Shown here: positions 12,551-22,440 of the stretch, piece after piece
Layout: each line of letters starts with the position of its first letter
How positions within the stretch are numbered: the stretch's first letter is position 1
From: Paulownia fortunei
Taxonomy: Eukaryota > Streptophyta > Magnoliopsida > Lamiales > Paulowniaceae
DNA: 64,000 nt
NCBI GenBank assembly: GCA_019321725.1
Contig: CM033108.1
Coordinates: 20,659,799-20,723,798, forward strand
Direction of reading: 5' to 3'
Notes under the pieces: generated by a model
Seen by the model: the letters and a program-made list of their open reading frames with translations, nothing else
The model's database searches: none
Told to the model about the DNA's origin: nothing
Position numbers and translations under genes: made by a program

Positions 12551-12874
12551 GTGTGTGTTTGGCTAAAACTGTTTACATTTTTTAATAAGTTTTTATATTT
12601 TATAAGTTATTTTTGAAATTTATAAGATTTAGATTTTATTTTAAAAATAAGTTCTTGAAATGTTTGGATAAATAAAATTATGGAGCATATAAGATATTAG
12701 TGATGTTAACTTTGGAATTAATAAGATAAATAAAGGAATTTGTTATTTTTTAAAAATAAGTTGGGAATCCTAATTTTTTTCAAATGAGTTTATAAGATTC
12801 TAACATATTTTTGGGAGTTTAGAAATTCATTTCCTAACACTAAGCACTCGAAGATATCTTATAAGCTATCAAAC
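12551..12874. mobile_element. Second, diverged MITE of the same family (left part)
   Basis: Directly after the first MITE, GTGTGTGTTTGGCTAAAACTG starts a related element with the same interior theme (AAAATAAGTT, TTATAAG, GTTTGGATAA). It is cut at 12874 by the copia element. The right part appears to be 25837-25877, ending in AGTACCC followed by TTTAAG. The copia element therefore inserted into this MITE. Confidence 0.5.
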
Positions 12875-13278
12875 TGTTGGAAAATTATTACTCAAAATAT
12901 TGATCACTCAAATATTATTATAAGAAAAAACACTCAAACTATTCATTTTCAATACAATTTCACTTTAACAAACTTTCCAAACCTTTCTCTAAACTCTCTT
13001 TAGAAGGTTTGCTTCTAATCATTCTTGTTTTTCTCTCTTTTGTTGGATGTTTTAACACTCCAAATGAAAACTCTATTTATACTAGTTTCTAACAAATCTC
13101 TAGCACTAAATAAACAAACAACTTAAAATCACAACCATACATTTGTGAACTAAATTATCACATAATTTTTAATAATTTCACTAACATTACCTACCTTACC
13201 TAAAATTAAAAACTTATAAAACTTGGGCTAATATGGGTTTAATTAAGATTTAGGCTTTAAATGAGTTTATTTTCAATA
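12875..13278 (-). repeat. 3' LTR of copia A
   Basis: A 404-bp copy of the LTR at 25435-25836. On the minus strand it starts TATTGAAAATAAACTC (the consensus TG changed to TA) and ends TTTTCCAACA. AAAGTGGAG, a polypurine tract, adjoins it at 13279-13287. Confidence 0.9.
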
Positions 13279-13287
13279 CTCCACTTT

Positions 13288-13514
13288 AAACTTGTTTTAT
13301 GATGCCAATTGAGTTTCTTAATCTCGCAAAGTTTTCATACTTCAGTGACTTGGTAAAGATGTTAGTAATTTGGTCTTGCAATTTCACATATTTTACTTGA
13401 ATTTCTTTTTTCGCAATGCATTCCCGGATGTAGGGGGATCGAGTTTCAATATGCTAGCTTCGATTATGAAAAATTAAATTTTTGGCCAAAGCTATTTTTG
13501 ACTTGTTGTCGATA
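13288..13514 (-). pseudogene. Copia A RNase H, C-terminal part
   Basis: Minus-strand translation gives IYIDNKSKIALAKNLIF, then KHIETRSPYIRECIAKKEI and then DQITNIFTKSLKYENFARL, the C-terminal end of a copia RNase H. It ends just before the polypurine tract. Its upstream half lies across the insertion at 21191 onwards, where the frame stops at the 9-bp duplicated site. It removed the RNA strand during reverse transcription in the ancestral element. Confidence 0.85.
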
Positions 13515-13669
13515 TAAATCTCTGGGGTAAATTGTAATTTTGGGCTTCTATCTAGTAGGCATGCAATTTTAGTCCTCTAATTTCTGGTTTGTGCAAATTT
13601 GATCCTAATACACCTCTAATTTTGCTATTCTAGTGTATTTTTATATAATGTTATCACCTGGGCATAGAA

Positions 13670-13681
13670 TGGTATTAGAGT
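13670..13681 (+). other. Pararetroviral primer-binding site (tRNA-Met)
   Basis: TGGTATTAGAGT differs from the plant initiator tRNA-Met primer site TGGTATCAGAGC at two positions. In caulimovirids minus-strand DNA synthesis starts here, and position 1 of the genome is set here. Its place at the left edge of the viral block suggests that the copy opened near this point. Confidence 0.7.
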
Positions 13682-13801
13682 CTTAGGTTTATTATGAAAT
13701 CATGATTAATTTGTTATTATAAGTTTTCTCTTTAATGGAGGAGACCTTTTTGAGTTAACAAGTATCCGAACGAGTGTTCTAGATACATTATTTACAGGAA
13801 C

Positions 13802-13972
13802 ATGTTCTCTTCTAGTTTATTAGAAGAATTACAACAACAATATCAGGGGTTCTTTATAAGATTTGATGAGAATCGGTATTTTGGATATGACTGGAATATC
13901 TATTTGGTATATCGGCTGGAAACCCTTGCTGTCAGACGAAAAGATAGTTATGATATCGTAGCTTGGGTGTAA
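13802..13972 (+). pseudogene. Small leader-proximal ORF of the pararetrovirus
   Basis: An ATG-started frame of 56 residues (MFSSSLLEELQQQYQGFF onwards, ending DIVAWV) between the primer site and the coiled-coil ORF. It runs to a TAA at 13970-13972, 14 bp before the next ATG. It resembles the short first ORFs or N-terminal segments upstream of coat protein in several caulimovirids. I do not recognise the product. It may be a broken N-terminus of the following ORF. Confidence 0.4.
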
Positions 13973-13986
13973 CAACGCCACGTACC

Positions 13987-14349
13987 ATGGATTTTTTTAT
14001 GTCAAATCTGGAATGGATCGATAGCAAGCCTGATTTGTCCAAGATATCCCAAGATTTGAGGGAGATTCAAAAGACAATCCAGAGTTTAAGCCATCAACAA
14101 TCTAAAAGGATTGAGAAGCTGGAAGCTCATATGGAAGGAATTCTAAGATCTATACCTGATATTGCTACCTCAATAAAAGATCTAAGGGTTATGATTGAGG
14201 AATTAAAAAGAGTACGAGTTAGTTTGAGATCGATCGGAGGTAAACTACCACCATCATATGGAGAAGAACCTCTTTTTTATCAAAAAGAAAAGGGTCAAGA
14301 GATTCCAAAGCCTAAAACTCCAAAAGAAAAGTTACTAGAAATTATTTGA
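13987..14349 (+). pseudogene. Pararetroviral coiled-coil protein ORF
   Basis: The open frame contains MDFFMSNLEWIDSKPDLSK, then heptad-like sequence rich in L, I and E (SKISQDLREIQKTIQSL, RIEKLEAHMEGILRSI, IKDLRVMIEELKRVRV) predicted to form a coiled coil at residues about 15-85, and a basic, proline-rich tail (PKPKTPKEKLLE). Size and layout match virion-associated or ORF2-type proteins of caulimovirids, which sit just before the coat protein. The ATG at 13987 is preferred over an in-frame TTG at 13963. The frame is intact here, but it belongs to a broken viral copy. Confidence 0.6.
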
Positions 14350-14366
14350 AGTACCACTTCAAAATA

Positions 14367-15265
14367 ATGGAGTTTTCAAGAGCAAATCTGGAAGGTTTGA
14401 AAGACTTGGCTGAGTCATTTAAAAATCTTGAGATAAATGACTTAGTAGATCTTAAGATGCAAACTGGCGACGGACCTACCAATCAGCTAGTTCCAAGGCT
14501 AACACCACCAATACCTCCTCAGAAAGCACCAGATCTAATTTCCCGAGAGATGAAAATATGAGAGACATGGTAGATTATAGTGTCAGAGGATCATACCATC
14601 CTCCATCCTCTACATGACAGAGATCGAGACCTAGTTTTAATCCCTATAATACACCATGGGGAAAAGCTATACTGGAGCCCATACATCTTTATGGAGTTAT
14701 GCTCAACGTGGATGTTGTTGACTTCAGAAATCGAGAAAAACTCATTAATGAATGGGTTGCAGCAATGAAAATTGCATCAGGAACTCTATATCTCAACAAA
14801 GAAGGATTTATTAAACTTTTGGAATTGAGTCTCGAAGGTTCTATCAAGACAGCCTGGGAAGTTACAGATCAACCAACAAAAGCAGGTGTTATTGAAGTTG
14901 ATAGTCAAAGTGGAATAACTGAAAAGATGGGGGTACTCTTCAAAGTACAATTCATCGATGATGGATACTTTAATGATAGAGAGGAGGAAAAGAAGAAATT
15001 ATACAAGCAGACCCTCTATAGTCTCAATTTACTTAGTATATGTGATATCGATCTATTAATATATTACTTTACTAAGTACAAGTGGGAGTCGGGCATACCG
15101 AAAGCAGAAGTAGGGCAACTTTTCTATGCCAAGATTCCAAGTCCTTGGAGGGAGATGCTAATTAAAGAGTACCAACCTAATTCAATGGCACATGAGACCC
15201 TTGCAAAAAGGATCTCATTCTTAAAAGGAAAACTTACAGAATGGTATGCAATTGCAGCTGCCTAG
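14367..15265 (+). pseudogene. Pararetroviral coat-protein region (frameshifted)
   Basis: Two long open stretches in different frames: 14367-14561 (MEFSRANLEGLKDLAESF onwards) and 14699-15265. The second contains INEWVAAMKIASGTLYL, a middle with YKQTLYSLNLLSICDID, and PSPWREMLIKEYQ near its end. It resembles the capsid (gag-like) core of cavemovirus- and solendovirus-type caulimovirids. At least one frameshift and a stop separate the two parts, and a TAG follows at 15265. In the virus this protein packages the DNA. Assignment rests on position before a CCHC knuckle and on general resemblance, not on a diagnostic motif. Confidence 0.55.
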
Positions 15266-15619
15266 CAGAATTACAAGAAATTGGGAAGAATAAATAAAAA
15301 AACACCATTATGCTATGAAAACAATGACCTGCCAATGATTATTGGGAGACCTCAGGAAAGGCATAAAAGGAAAAAGAAAATAAAGTATCAATTCCAAGCC
15401 AAAATCAGAGGTTCAAGCAGGAGATCATCTTTCAGAAGAAGGTCTTATTAGTCCAAAGAAAAAGCAGGCTCATGCAAATCAGGCCAACGTCAAGGACCAA
15501 AAAGGGCGTCTACACAAGAGTCCAGATAATCTAGTCAGGGTTCTATAGGAAGACAACTAACGATAAAAAATTTTAGGCGAGCACATGCATGTACGAATGA
15601 AAGTTTCAAGGATTGTAAT

Positions 15620-15661
15620 TGTTGGACATGTGGAGCAAAAGACCACATTTCTATTGATTGC
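15620..15661 (+). pseudogene. CCHC zinc knuckle of the pararetroviral coat protein
   Basis: CWTCGAKDHISIDC fits C-x2-C-x4-H-x4-C exactly. The knuckle normally ends the caulimovirid coat protein and binds the RNA packaging signal. It lies in a separate open frame about 360 bp after the coat-core stop, in a stretch rich in lysine and arginine codons, as expected for the coat C-terminus. Confidence 0.75.
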
Positions 15662-15935
15662 TCGCAGAATTATGTAAGATGGTTTAAAGCAGTTCCAGAC
15701 ATGAAGATGCTGTCTATTACCAAGATTTAATCCAAGTCTATGAGTTTGAAGACATTCTTTTCAGAAGAAAGTATTTATGAAGAGGAGATTGTCTAATCAA
15801 ATGACGATACATCGGATGAAGATACAACATAATTTGATTGAAGATGAAAGTGAAGTTCAAAGACTTCATACTCATGAGGATATGTGAGGATTCTTTTCAC
15901 AGCTTTCCATATCACAGAAAAGCCTTGAATGAAAC

Positions 15936-16640
15936 ATGAGAGAAGACCCAGATCTAAGGCTATATGATGGCTTTAGAATCAGCAATACAGATAGAAACTT
16001 AGATCAATTTGGTCTAAGGCAAAGAAGGCATCACATGATCCATAGGGTTTCAAAAACAGAGATGGTAATTCCTATGGAAGTCACGAAAAATGTGATGGAG
16101 ATGCAGCTTATTCCTTTCCAAGAAATCAGAGAAGAACTAAGCAAGCACAAGAGAGAAGTTGCAGCAAAACTTTCATGGATTCACATCAGAGCCATCAATG
16201 TGGTTGTTAAAGCAACTTTCAAAGAATGAATTAATTCGCCACTTAATCTTGCTATTTTCGACAAGCGAAGCACAAACATCAGGATGCAAGCTTGGGAGCA
16301 ATCTCAGGAAATTTGTATGCAGGGAATATTATTTTCTTTGTTTACCCCTGGATTGCATACAATCTTGCAGATGAGATTTCAGTCGAGTTCTTACCCTTCA
16401 CCAAGACTTCAAAAATCAAGATATGATGAAGGAAGAGAATCGGCCTTACTCGATAACATATCGGGTTAATTATTTTCTTTTGAATAGCCACCATTCAGAG
16501 TTATTCTTAAGAAAAGAATTCATCGAGGTTTCAAAAAATTTTGATGAATTTGCTCATGCTATTCCACCACAAATCGTGAAAGTTCCATATGTAAGAGAAG
16601 TTGATATGAGAATACAAGATCAATCGGTACTCAGGAGAAC
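15936..16640 (+). pseudogene. Pararetroviral movement protein (broken)
   Basis: Sequence with MQLIPFQEIREELSKHK, then LSWIHIRAINVVVKATF, after one in-frame TGA (16227-16229) INSPLNLAIFDKRSTNIRM, and after a frame change (about 16340-16430) ENRPYSITYRVNYFLL. These blocks follow the order of the caulimovirid 30K-superfamily movement protein: beta-strand core, an aspartate in the LAIFD block, then the SITY block. The intact protein would widen plasmodesmata for cell-to-cell spread. The stop and the frameshift inactivate it. Position downstream of the coat knuckle matches the cavemovirus/solendovirus order rather than that of badnaviruses. Confidence 0.65.
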
Positions 16641-16734
16641 TATCAGCTTCAAACAAGAATCGAGAAGATTATCCATTCAGAAAGACAGAAGAATTTCTTT
16701 CCAAGGAGAGAGAATGTTTAGTCAAAGAATCGGT

Positions 16735-17071
16735 AAAAAGCCGATTATTGATTCAAAACCAAAGCTAATCCTTATCATAGTAAAAATAAAATGTCCAGAA
16801 CGATGGCAAAAAGTTAACGTCAAGTTTGACATTACAAAAAATGATAATTATTTTTCTTGTAATGTTCTTTATTATTTGCTACAACCAGAAATTGGTCTCT
16901 ATAAAGGAATCCTTGAAATGGAAGGATAAGAGGTCGAGGTTGCAGGCAAAGCTGGATAAGAGGCTGAAGTCCTTATTCTAGGACTAGGTTTCCTTGAGGA
17001 ACATAAACCTTGGGGCAGAAAAGGAGAAGAAATGGAGTTCACAATCAACAGAAGAAGATTGTGGGTCGAAT
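16735..17071 (+). pseudogene. Retropepsin-like segment upstream of the protease
   Basis: One frame, broken by two TAA codons (the first at 16927-16929), holds KFDITKNDNYFSC (about 16825) and then VLILGLGFLEEHKPW with MEFTINRRRLWVE (about 16966-17071). A D-T/S-x-x-x-C stretch followed about 45 residues later by an LGxxFL stretch is the spacing of a retropepsin fold, but there is no DTG or DSG triad. It precedes the clearer protease at 17140-17410. It could be a degenerate duplicated domain or a non-catalytic linker. Confidence 0.35.
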
Positions 17072-17139
17072 GACAAGTCCCTTCTTTATATACATCACTA
17101 TTAGTGTATTATATGAGAAATATCATGCAAAATACTTCG

Positions 17140-17455
17140 CCACTTATATTGATTTATGAGCAGGAATATGCACAGCCAAACAAGGAGTTTTCCGAGAATA
17201 AGTTGGAGAAATACTTCCAACTGTTTTAGGGAGAGATTTCTCAAAGAAGATTTTGAAATTGGATAGAGGAATCAAACAAGCAGAAATCTTAATTGGTGGA
17301 GCTGATAATACACCTTGGTATAAAGTCAAGACATCACCGATTTATTTCCATGATACAAGAGCAGATATCTTGCTGGGAAATAATTTCTTGCAAACCTTCA
17401 AGATATACATGCAAGATAACGAGCAAAGAAGATTGGTATTTACAACCAATTGTGA
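17140..17455 (+). pseudogene. Pararetroviral aspartic protease (active site broken)
   Basis: In the frame of the open stretch 17253-17753, positions 17145-17180 read YID, then L, a TGA (17157-17159), then AGICTAK. This matches the DTGA-G-x-C-x-A-K active-site region of caulimovirid proteases with the third triad codon turned into a stop. About 80 residues on, DILLGNNFLQTF is the second conserved block (LGNNF). The protease would cleave the coat and polymerase precursors. A further in-frame TAG closely follows the active site (17227-17229). Dead in this copy. Confidence 0.7.
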
Positions 17456-17770
17456 TCATAAGATCACTGTTTTGCGATTAAGAGAAGCATTCCACAGGAA
17501 AATGCCTATTCTCTTTCGCAACAAGCGTGGTGATATTGATGATGGGAAGCTTCGTAAGCTAAAAATGAAAGATGAAAGAAAATTTGGTGAAACCCTTCTT
17601 CAATGGAGACAGGAAGGTAAAGGTGGAGATCATTCAGAAAAGGTTATAGGAGAAATCCTCAACTTAATGAAGGTCAGCCTTATAACAAGCCCACACATTG
17701 ACAATGATGTAGAAATCCAAATGGAGCTGGAGCATATCAAAAGTATAAACTAGTTCGATACAAACCCATC

Positions 17771-18715
17771 TTGATGAATATGCAGGATATGAAAGATATG
17801 CAGATGATCATCAGGGAGCATTTAGATTTAAAGCTAATCCAACCAGGTTTCTCTCCATATAACAGTCCTGGATTTCTGGTACGTAATCATGGAGAAGTTA
17901 AGAGAGGAAAGGCCAGGTTAGTTATCAACTATAAAGGAATAAATAATATTCTTGAGTTTGATGGCTATTATATCCCAAGTAGAGAACACCTGATCGACTG
18001 CATCAAAAGTGCTAAGGTGTTTTCAAAGTTTGATTACAAGTCTGGGTTTTACTAGATTAAGATGGAGGAAAATTCGAAGAAATACACAGCTTTCTCCACA
18101 CCACAAGTTCAATATATTTGGAACGATATGCCAATGGGTTTGCATAATGCTCCCCAGATATTTCAGAGGAAGATGGACAATCTGTTTAAAAATTATTTTT
18201 CATTTATGTTTGTTTACATAGATGACATCTTAATTGTATCCAGGAATGAAAGAGAACATCTTAAACATTTGGAGATTTTCTCAGACGTATGTTACAAGGA
18301 AGGATTGGTGCTATCTGAAAAGAAAGTGGTAATAAAAACCAACAGGATTGAGTTTCTTGGAGTCCTGATTGATGAAATAGGGATCGAGTTGCAGGAACAT
18401 ATTATTAAAAAGATAATACAGTTCCATGATAAACTTGAAGACAAGAAACAACTGCAAAGCTTCTTGGGGGTCATTAATTTTTCCAGAATCTTCATCAAAG
18501 ATTTGGCGAAATACAAGAATGATTTTGGCCCTTTACTGAAAAAAGTTGCATCCTTCAAATGGGAGGAAATCCATTCTCAAAGAGTTCAGGAGCTTAAAGA
18601 ATTAAGCAAGAATTTGCCTAAGCTCACCATTCCACAGGATGAGGATAATCTTGTACTCTACATTGACGCTAATGATTATCGCTGGGCTGTAGTGCTTATG
18701 CGAAAATGCGAATAA
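17771..18715 (+). pseudogene. Pararetroviral reverse transcriptase (one stop)
   Basis: A long, well-kept frame interrupted only by TAG at 18053-18055. Motifs in order: MIIREHLDLKLIQPGFSPYN and GKARLVINYKGIN (finger), VFSKFDYKSGFY just before the stop (motif A with its aspartate), MPMGLHNAPQIFQRKMD (motif B), FVYIDDILIVS (motif C with both catalytic aspartates), RIEFLGVLID (motif E-like), LQSFLGVINF. This is the caulimovirid RT that copies pregenomic RNA into DNA. A frameshift separates it from the protease frame, and RNase H follows. It is the best-preserved viral part. Confidence 0.9.
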
Positions 18716-19011
18716 GGAGAAGAGCCATGCTGACACACTAGGGGTTTATTCTCAGATTCCCAGAAGAAGTGGCATATTAACGAGAAAGAGTTCTTTGTTG
18801 TGTGGAAGGTGTTTAAAAAATGGCATTTATTCTTATTGGCAAAGAAATTCACCCTTAAGATTGATAACACTAATGTTAAAGCTTTCTTTAATTGAATCTA
18901 AAACTGAGAAAGCTAGAATCTTAAGGTGGCACACTGAATGTTAGTATTATGATTATAATATTGAAGTTATTAAATCTCATGAAAATTATCTTGCAGATTT
19001 TCTGATGAGAG
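18640..19011 (+). pseudogene. Pararetroviral RNase H (frameshifted)
   Basis: Begins in the RT frame with LVLYIDANDYRWAVVL (first acidic residue), changes frame near 18716-18740, and continues with KKWHINEKEFFVVWKVF (second, E) and FTLKIDNTNVKAFFN (third, D). After more stops comes HENYLADFLMRDG, the usual end of the caulimovirid polymerase. It removes RNA from RNA-DNA hybrids. It nearly overlaps the start of the next ORF at 19012. Confidence 0.75.
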
Positions 19012-19896
19012 ATGGATGGGAAAGACGCTGATTTCATCCTCAAGATGAACAGACATCTTCGGGATCACCTAGAGATGCTTTCCCACGAGTTTGATGCTTC
19101 ACCACTCAATGCCGAGGTTGCTGGACGTCTTCAACAGGCTGATCGAGATACTGTCTCTAATTGTATACGAGGTTGCATAACAACACAAGATCAACTATGG
19201 ACTGTATTGCGTAAGCCACTCCTCCAGGCTGCATCGCCATCGGTGAAAAAAAGATAGTTTAGAGAATGAGGCTGTAACCCGATCACCGGAGATTCAAGTA
19301 CTCCGAGCATGAGTGCTAGGTTGGATGCATTTAATGATGCTTCGGCTGAAGCAGAAATCGATCATCCAAAGTCAAATCCCAATGATTTGAGTCAACCCGA
19401 CACCTCTGGGATTAAAGAGAAAGAGATTTCTCTTAGGCCACAAACCGGCAAATCTAAGATTAATACTGATGAGCTTCAAATTTCTCTAATGTAGGTATAT
19501 CAAAAAATATAGGAAAAATTGATTACCAGGATTGGAATCAATCCTGCCAAATGCTTGGCCGACTGGTCAGACAAATATCCAAGGATGTGGATGAAGCTAG
19601 ACTCCCATCCTGCCGAGGTCAAACTCTGGTATGATTTTGGGGCAATCGCCTCAGTTCATACTCGTTCACCAGGATTTTCAAAAATCACTCAACTACTGGG
19701 ATGGATCAAGGAAGTTGTTTTTGAAACATGGAGTAATAACCAGCACCTTGCAAGAGGAGATGTTCTGGAACTCTATTTCTTTAGTACTGCACCAGAACCA
19801 GTTAAAAAGGGGTCTCATGAGGTCTTTTATTTCATCAAGCTTAGGAGACCAGACATGAATGCTCTAAAACAAATCAAGGCACCATCTTCAGAATGA
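19012..19896 (+). pseudogene. Last pararetroviral ORF, possible transactivator/viroplasmin
   Basis: Three open stretches in two or more frames: 19012-19257, 19309-19494 and 19519-19896. The last contains HPAEVKLWYDFGAIASVHT and PGFSKITQLLGWIKEVV. Position immediately after RNase H and before the pregenomic promoter is that of the transactivator/viroplasmin gene of caulimoviruses, cavemoviruses and solendoviruses, and the W-Y-x-x-G-x-x-x-x-x-x-T pattern resembles its core. No decisive motif was found, so the call is positional. Stops at 19255 and 19492 break it. Confidence 0.4.
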
Positions 19897-20436
19897 ACAC
19901 CTCTGGTTCCAACATTTAGTGAAGATGATGATTCGACCAAATGAGCATGGGGCCTTTGGGTCTATCTTACGGAGATGTACAAAGTCAAGTTTTCATTCAA
20001 ATTCTTCAAAAAGTCTGTGAATGGATCTTTCCTGTTAAACACTATGACAGGATCCACAACGAGCTTTACAGAAGACTTGTTTGAGAAGAAGAGAAAACTC
20101 ATTTGGGAAAACAAGTTACTAGTAAGTGCAGAAACCCGTTGGAAATTCTGCAACATGGCGCATATTGGATGATGGTCCGAACACATCTACCCAAATTACC
20201 CAAATAAAAAAGAATCAGAATTTAGGCAAGGATTCCAGGCAAAACCTGACAAGAAGGACAAACACCAAGCAGGGCCTTCACATGGGTCGGGACCATAAGG
20301 ACAGACGTATTTTTCTCGGGAACCACAAAAGCCAAAAGTCTAGAAAAGAAAATATGCCCAACAAAATACTTTTGTCATGAGAATGGAAAAGAAAAAGAAA
20401 AAGTTAACACGGACAAAAGTTGGTCACGCGGTTTGA

Positions 20437-20513
20437 TGATGTAAGCACTTACATCATGAAAAAAAAACAAGTTAGTGAAGTCCGCGTTTCAAGTCTGCAG
20501 AATTCTATAAATA
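20437..20513 (+). promoter_or_regulatory. Pararetroviral pregenomic RNA promoter
   Basis: A near-palindrome, TGATGTAAG-CA-CTTACATCA (20437-20456), resembles the as-1/TGACG-type activator boxes of caulimovirid promoters. About 50 bp later a good TATA box, CTATAAATA (20505-20513), follows. Transcription would start near 20540. The arrangement upstream of AATAAA at 20703-20708 matches the promoter and polyadenylation order of a terminally redundant pregenomic RNA. Confidence 0.65.
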
Positions 20514-20702
20514 CGAGTTATAAGAAAACTAAGGACATTGAACATTCTTCATAGTTTTCTACAAAATAAAGTTTGTAATAGCAATATTGTGTGATAGGAT
20601 AGTTTATGTATTTTCAAGTTCAAGCCTTCTCTATAAGAGGCTAAACTAGTGGTCTCCTCCCAAAAGGAGATTTACTTATGTTATAAATTTTTATGATTTT
20701 TG

Positions 20703-20708
20703 AATAAA
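20703..20708 (+). terminator. Pararetroviral poly(A) signal AATAAA
   Basis: AATAAA lies about 190 bp after the TATA box, within the redundant R region expected for caulimovirid RNA. The transcript passes it once near the cap and uses it on the second pass. Confidence 0.55.
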
Positions 20709-20759
20709 TGTGAGGCTTTTGTTTCAACTTGCTTTCCTAAATTACTATTAATCTCCCTA

Positions 20760-20990
20760 TTCTTAGTATCTCCTACGCCCTAAGGTAGAAAATGAATTAG
20801 GGCTGTGCTGGGCAGTTTTTGAAGGAGTCCGACTCACTTGTAGATTATTTTTTCGGTGCGGTTGAAGTTGGGTGGTGAGGAGCCATTCGTAAAACGGTCT
20901 AGGGGCAGTGATTTTTCGACTGGTGGTGTTGCAAACCATTTCACCCTGTGCTGTTCTGGTCAAAAAGAGGTATAATTTTATAGGGATTTT
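20760..20990. other. Less AT-rich spacer between viral block and MULE right end
   Basis: Composition is visibly more GC-rich than its neighbours. One minus-strand frame (20763-20963) is open but unrecognised. It may be a captured host fragment or the viral leader. Confidence 0.35.
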
Positions 20991-21190
20991 AATTTTATTT
21001 TGGAAGCATGTTGGGCCTGATATGGTCGTAATGGACTATTTCTGTCTTATAAATAGATTGATAAGATTGTAGTTAAATGACTAGTTTTGCGACATTTAAA
21101 GTGTCAAAGGACTTAATTTGCTATTCTAAGAAATTAAAGAAGTGATTTTTCCAACCATATTGGTTATGAGACTAATTTTGTATTTTCCCC

Positions 21191-22440
21191 TAAATCTCTA
21201 TGGCTCTTCTTGTGATATGTTCAATTCTTTCAATAAATTTATTAGACAAATTGCATGATTAACACATGATGTAGAAACCACATACTCAACTTTACATATT
21301 GAAAGAGTGATAATTGGTTGCTTCTTCGACATCCAAGTAAAGACAGTGTCTCCCATAAAAAATGCAAAGCCAGTTGTACTTTTACTATCATCGGTATCTC
21401 TAGTCCAATCGCTATCACTATATCCAACAAGTTTATAATCATTACCAATCGCCGTCACTATATCCAACAAGTTTATAATCATTAGAAACTGAATAGAACA
21501 AGCCAAAGTTGATTGTACCTTTTAGGTAATGAAGAATTTTTTTGCAACTTTGAAATGTGTGATTGTTGGAGATTCCATGTAGTGACTCACGAGTCAATTG
21601 CATAGAGAATGTTGTACAAGTTAAATACCTCAAACATCCAACTAGGCTCTTGAACAATGTTGGATCCACTTTATTTTCTTCATCATCCCTGAATAATTTT
21701 ACTCCGCACTCCACCGGTGTGCTTATTGAATTGCAATCATCCATCTTGAATGTTTTGAAAATCTCTTTTGTATAGTCTTCTTGCGAAATGAAAATCCCAT
21801 CTTCTTTTTGCCTGACTTCAATGTCGAGGTAGTGTGCCATCAACCTAATGTCACTCATTCTAAACTTCTTTGTCACTACTTTCTTAAATTCTTTGAACAT
21901 GATGGGGTTGTTCCCTATAAAGATCAATTCATCAACATACAAGCAAACAATCAAAGCATCACCATTATTATTCTTGATGTAGAATGTATGGTCATAAGGA
22001 CACTTAGTGAAGCCTTTCTTTTGCAAATATTTGTCAATTTTGCTATTCTACACTCTTGGTGCTTGTTGGAATCTGTAGAGAGCCTTCTTTAACTTTAAGA
22101 CTTTGTCTTCTTGTCCTTTTACCATATTGCCCATTGGTTGTTCAATATTAACTTCTTCCCAAGTACTTTATTAAGGAAGGCTGACTTTACATCCATCTGA
22201 TGTATTTTTCACTTATTTTAAGCTGCTAAAGAAATGATTAGTCTTATTGTTTCTAATCGAGTAAGTGGAGCAAATACCTCATTATAGTCAATGCCAGCTT
22301 TTTTGACTATAGCCTTTTACAACTAGTCTTGTCTTGTATCATTTAATCTCTCAAGTAGCATTCTTTTTCACCTTATATACCCACTTTACACCAATGACTT
22401 TATGACCTCTAGAAAGTAGAGTAAGTTCCCAAGTGTCAAT
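21191..22440 (-). pseudogene. Copia A reverse transcriptase and RNase H N-terminal half
   Basis: Minus-strand RT blocks: WELTLLSRGHKVIGVKWVYK (start), KKGFTKCPYDHTFYIK, LIVCLYVDELIFIGNN (YVDD changed to YVDE), SIRLMAHYLDIEV-like region, KILHYLKGTINFGLFY, then RNase H NDYKLVGYSDSDWTRD and CKVEYVVSTSCVNHA, ending at the insertion site. A 40-bp tandem duplication (21406-21445 and 21446-21485) shifts the frame inside RNase H. The altered YVDD and the frame breaks show the enzyme is inactive. Confidence 0.88.

Larger units (their letters stand above)
13524..21190. mobile_element. MULE-like insertion carrying an endogenous pararetrovirus
   Basis: A 7667-bp unit inserted in copia A's RNase H. TAAATCTCT flanks it exactly on both sides (13515-13523 and 21191-21199), a 9-bp target duplication typical of Mutator-like elements. 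The left end reads GGGGTAAATTGTAATTTT and the right end, reversed, GGGGAAAATACAAAATTA, so the terminal inverted repeats are short and imperfect. Both ends carry repeated motifs like GCAAATTTAGTCCT-TAA in inverted orientation, as in many plant DNA-transposon ends. No transposase is seen. Almost all the interior is caulimovirid sequence (about 13650-20760). It could be a captured viral copy mobilised in trans, or a MULE into which the virus integrated before the unit moved. The duplication itself is certain; the family call is an inference. Confidence 0.65.

Noticed and set aside
13963..13986. TTG as start of the coiled-coil ORF
   Set aside because: An ATG lies eight codons downstream and the upstream codons overlap the end of the preceding ORF; a non-ATG start is not needed.
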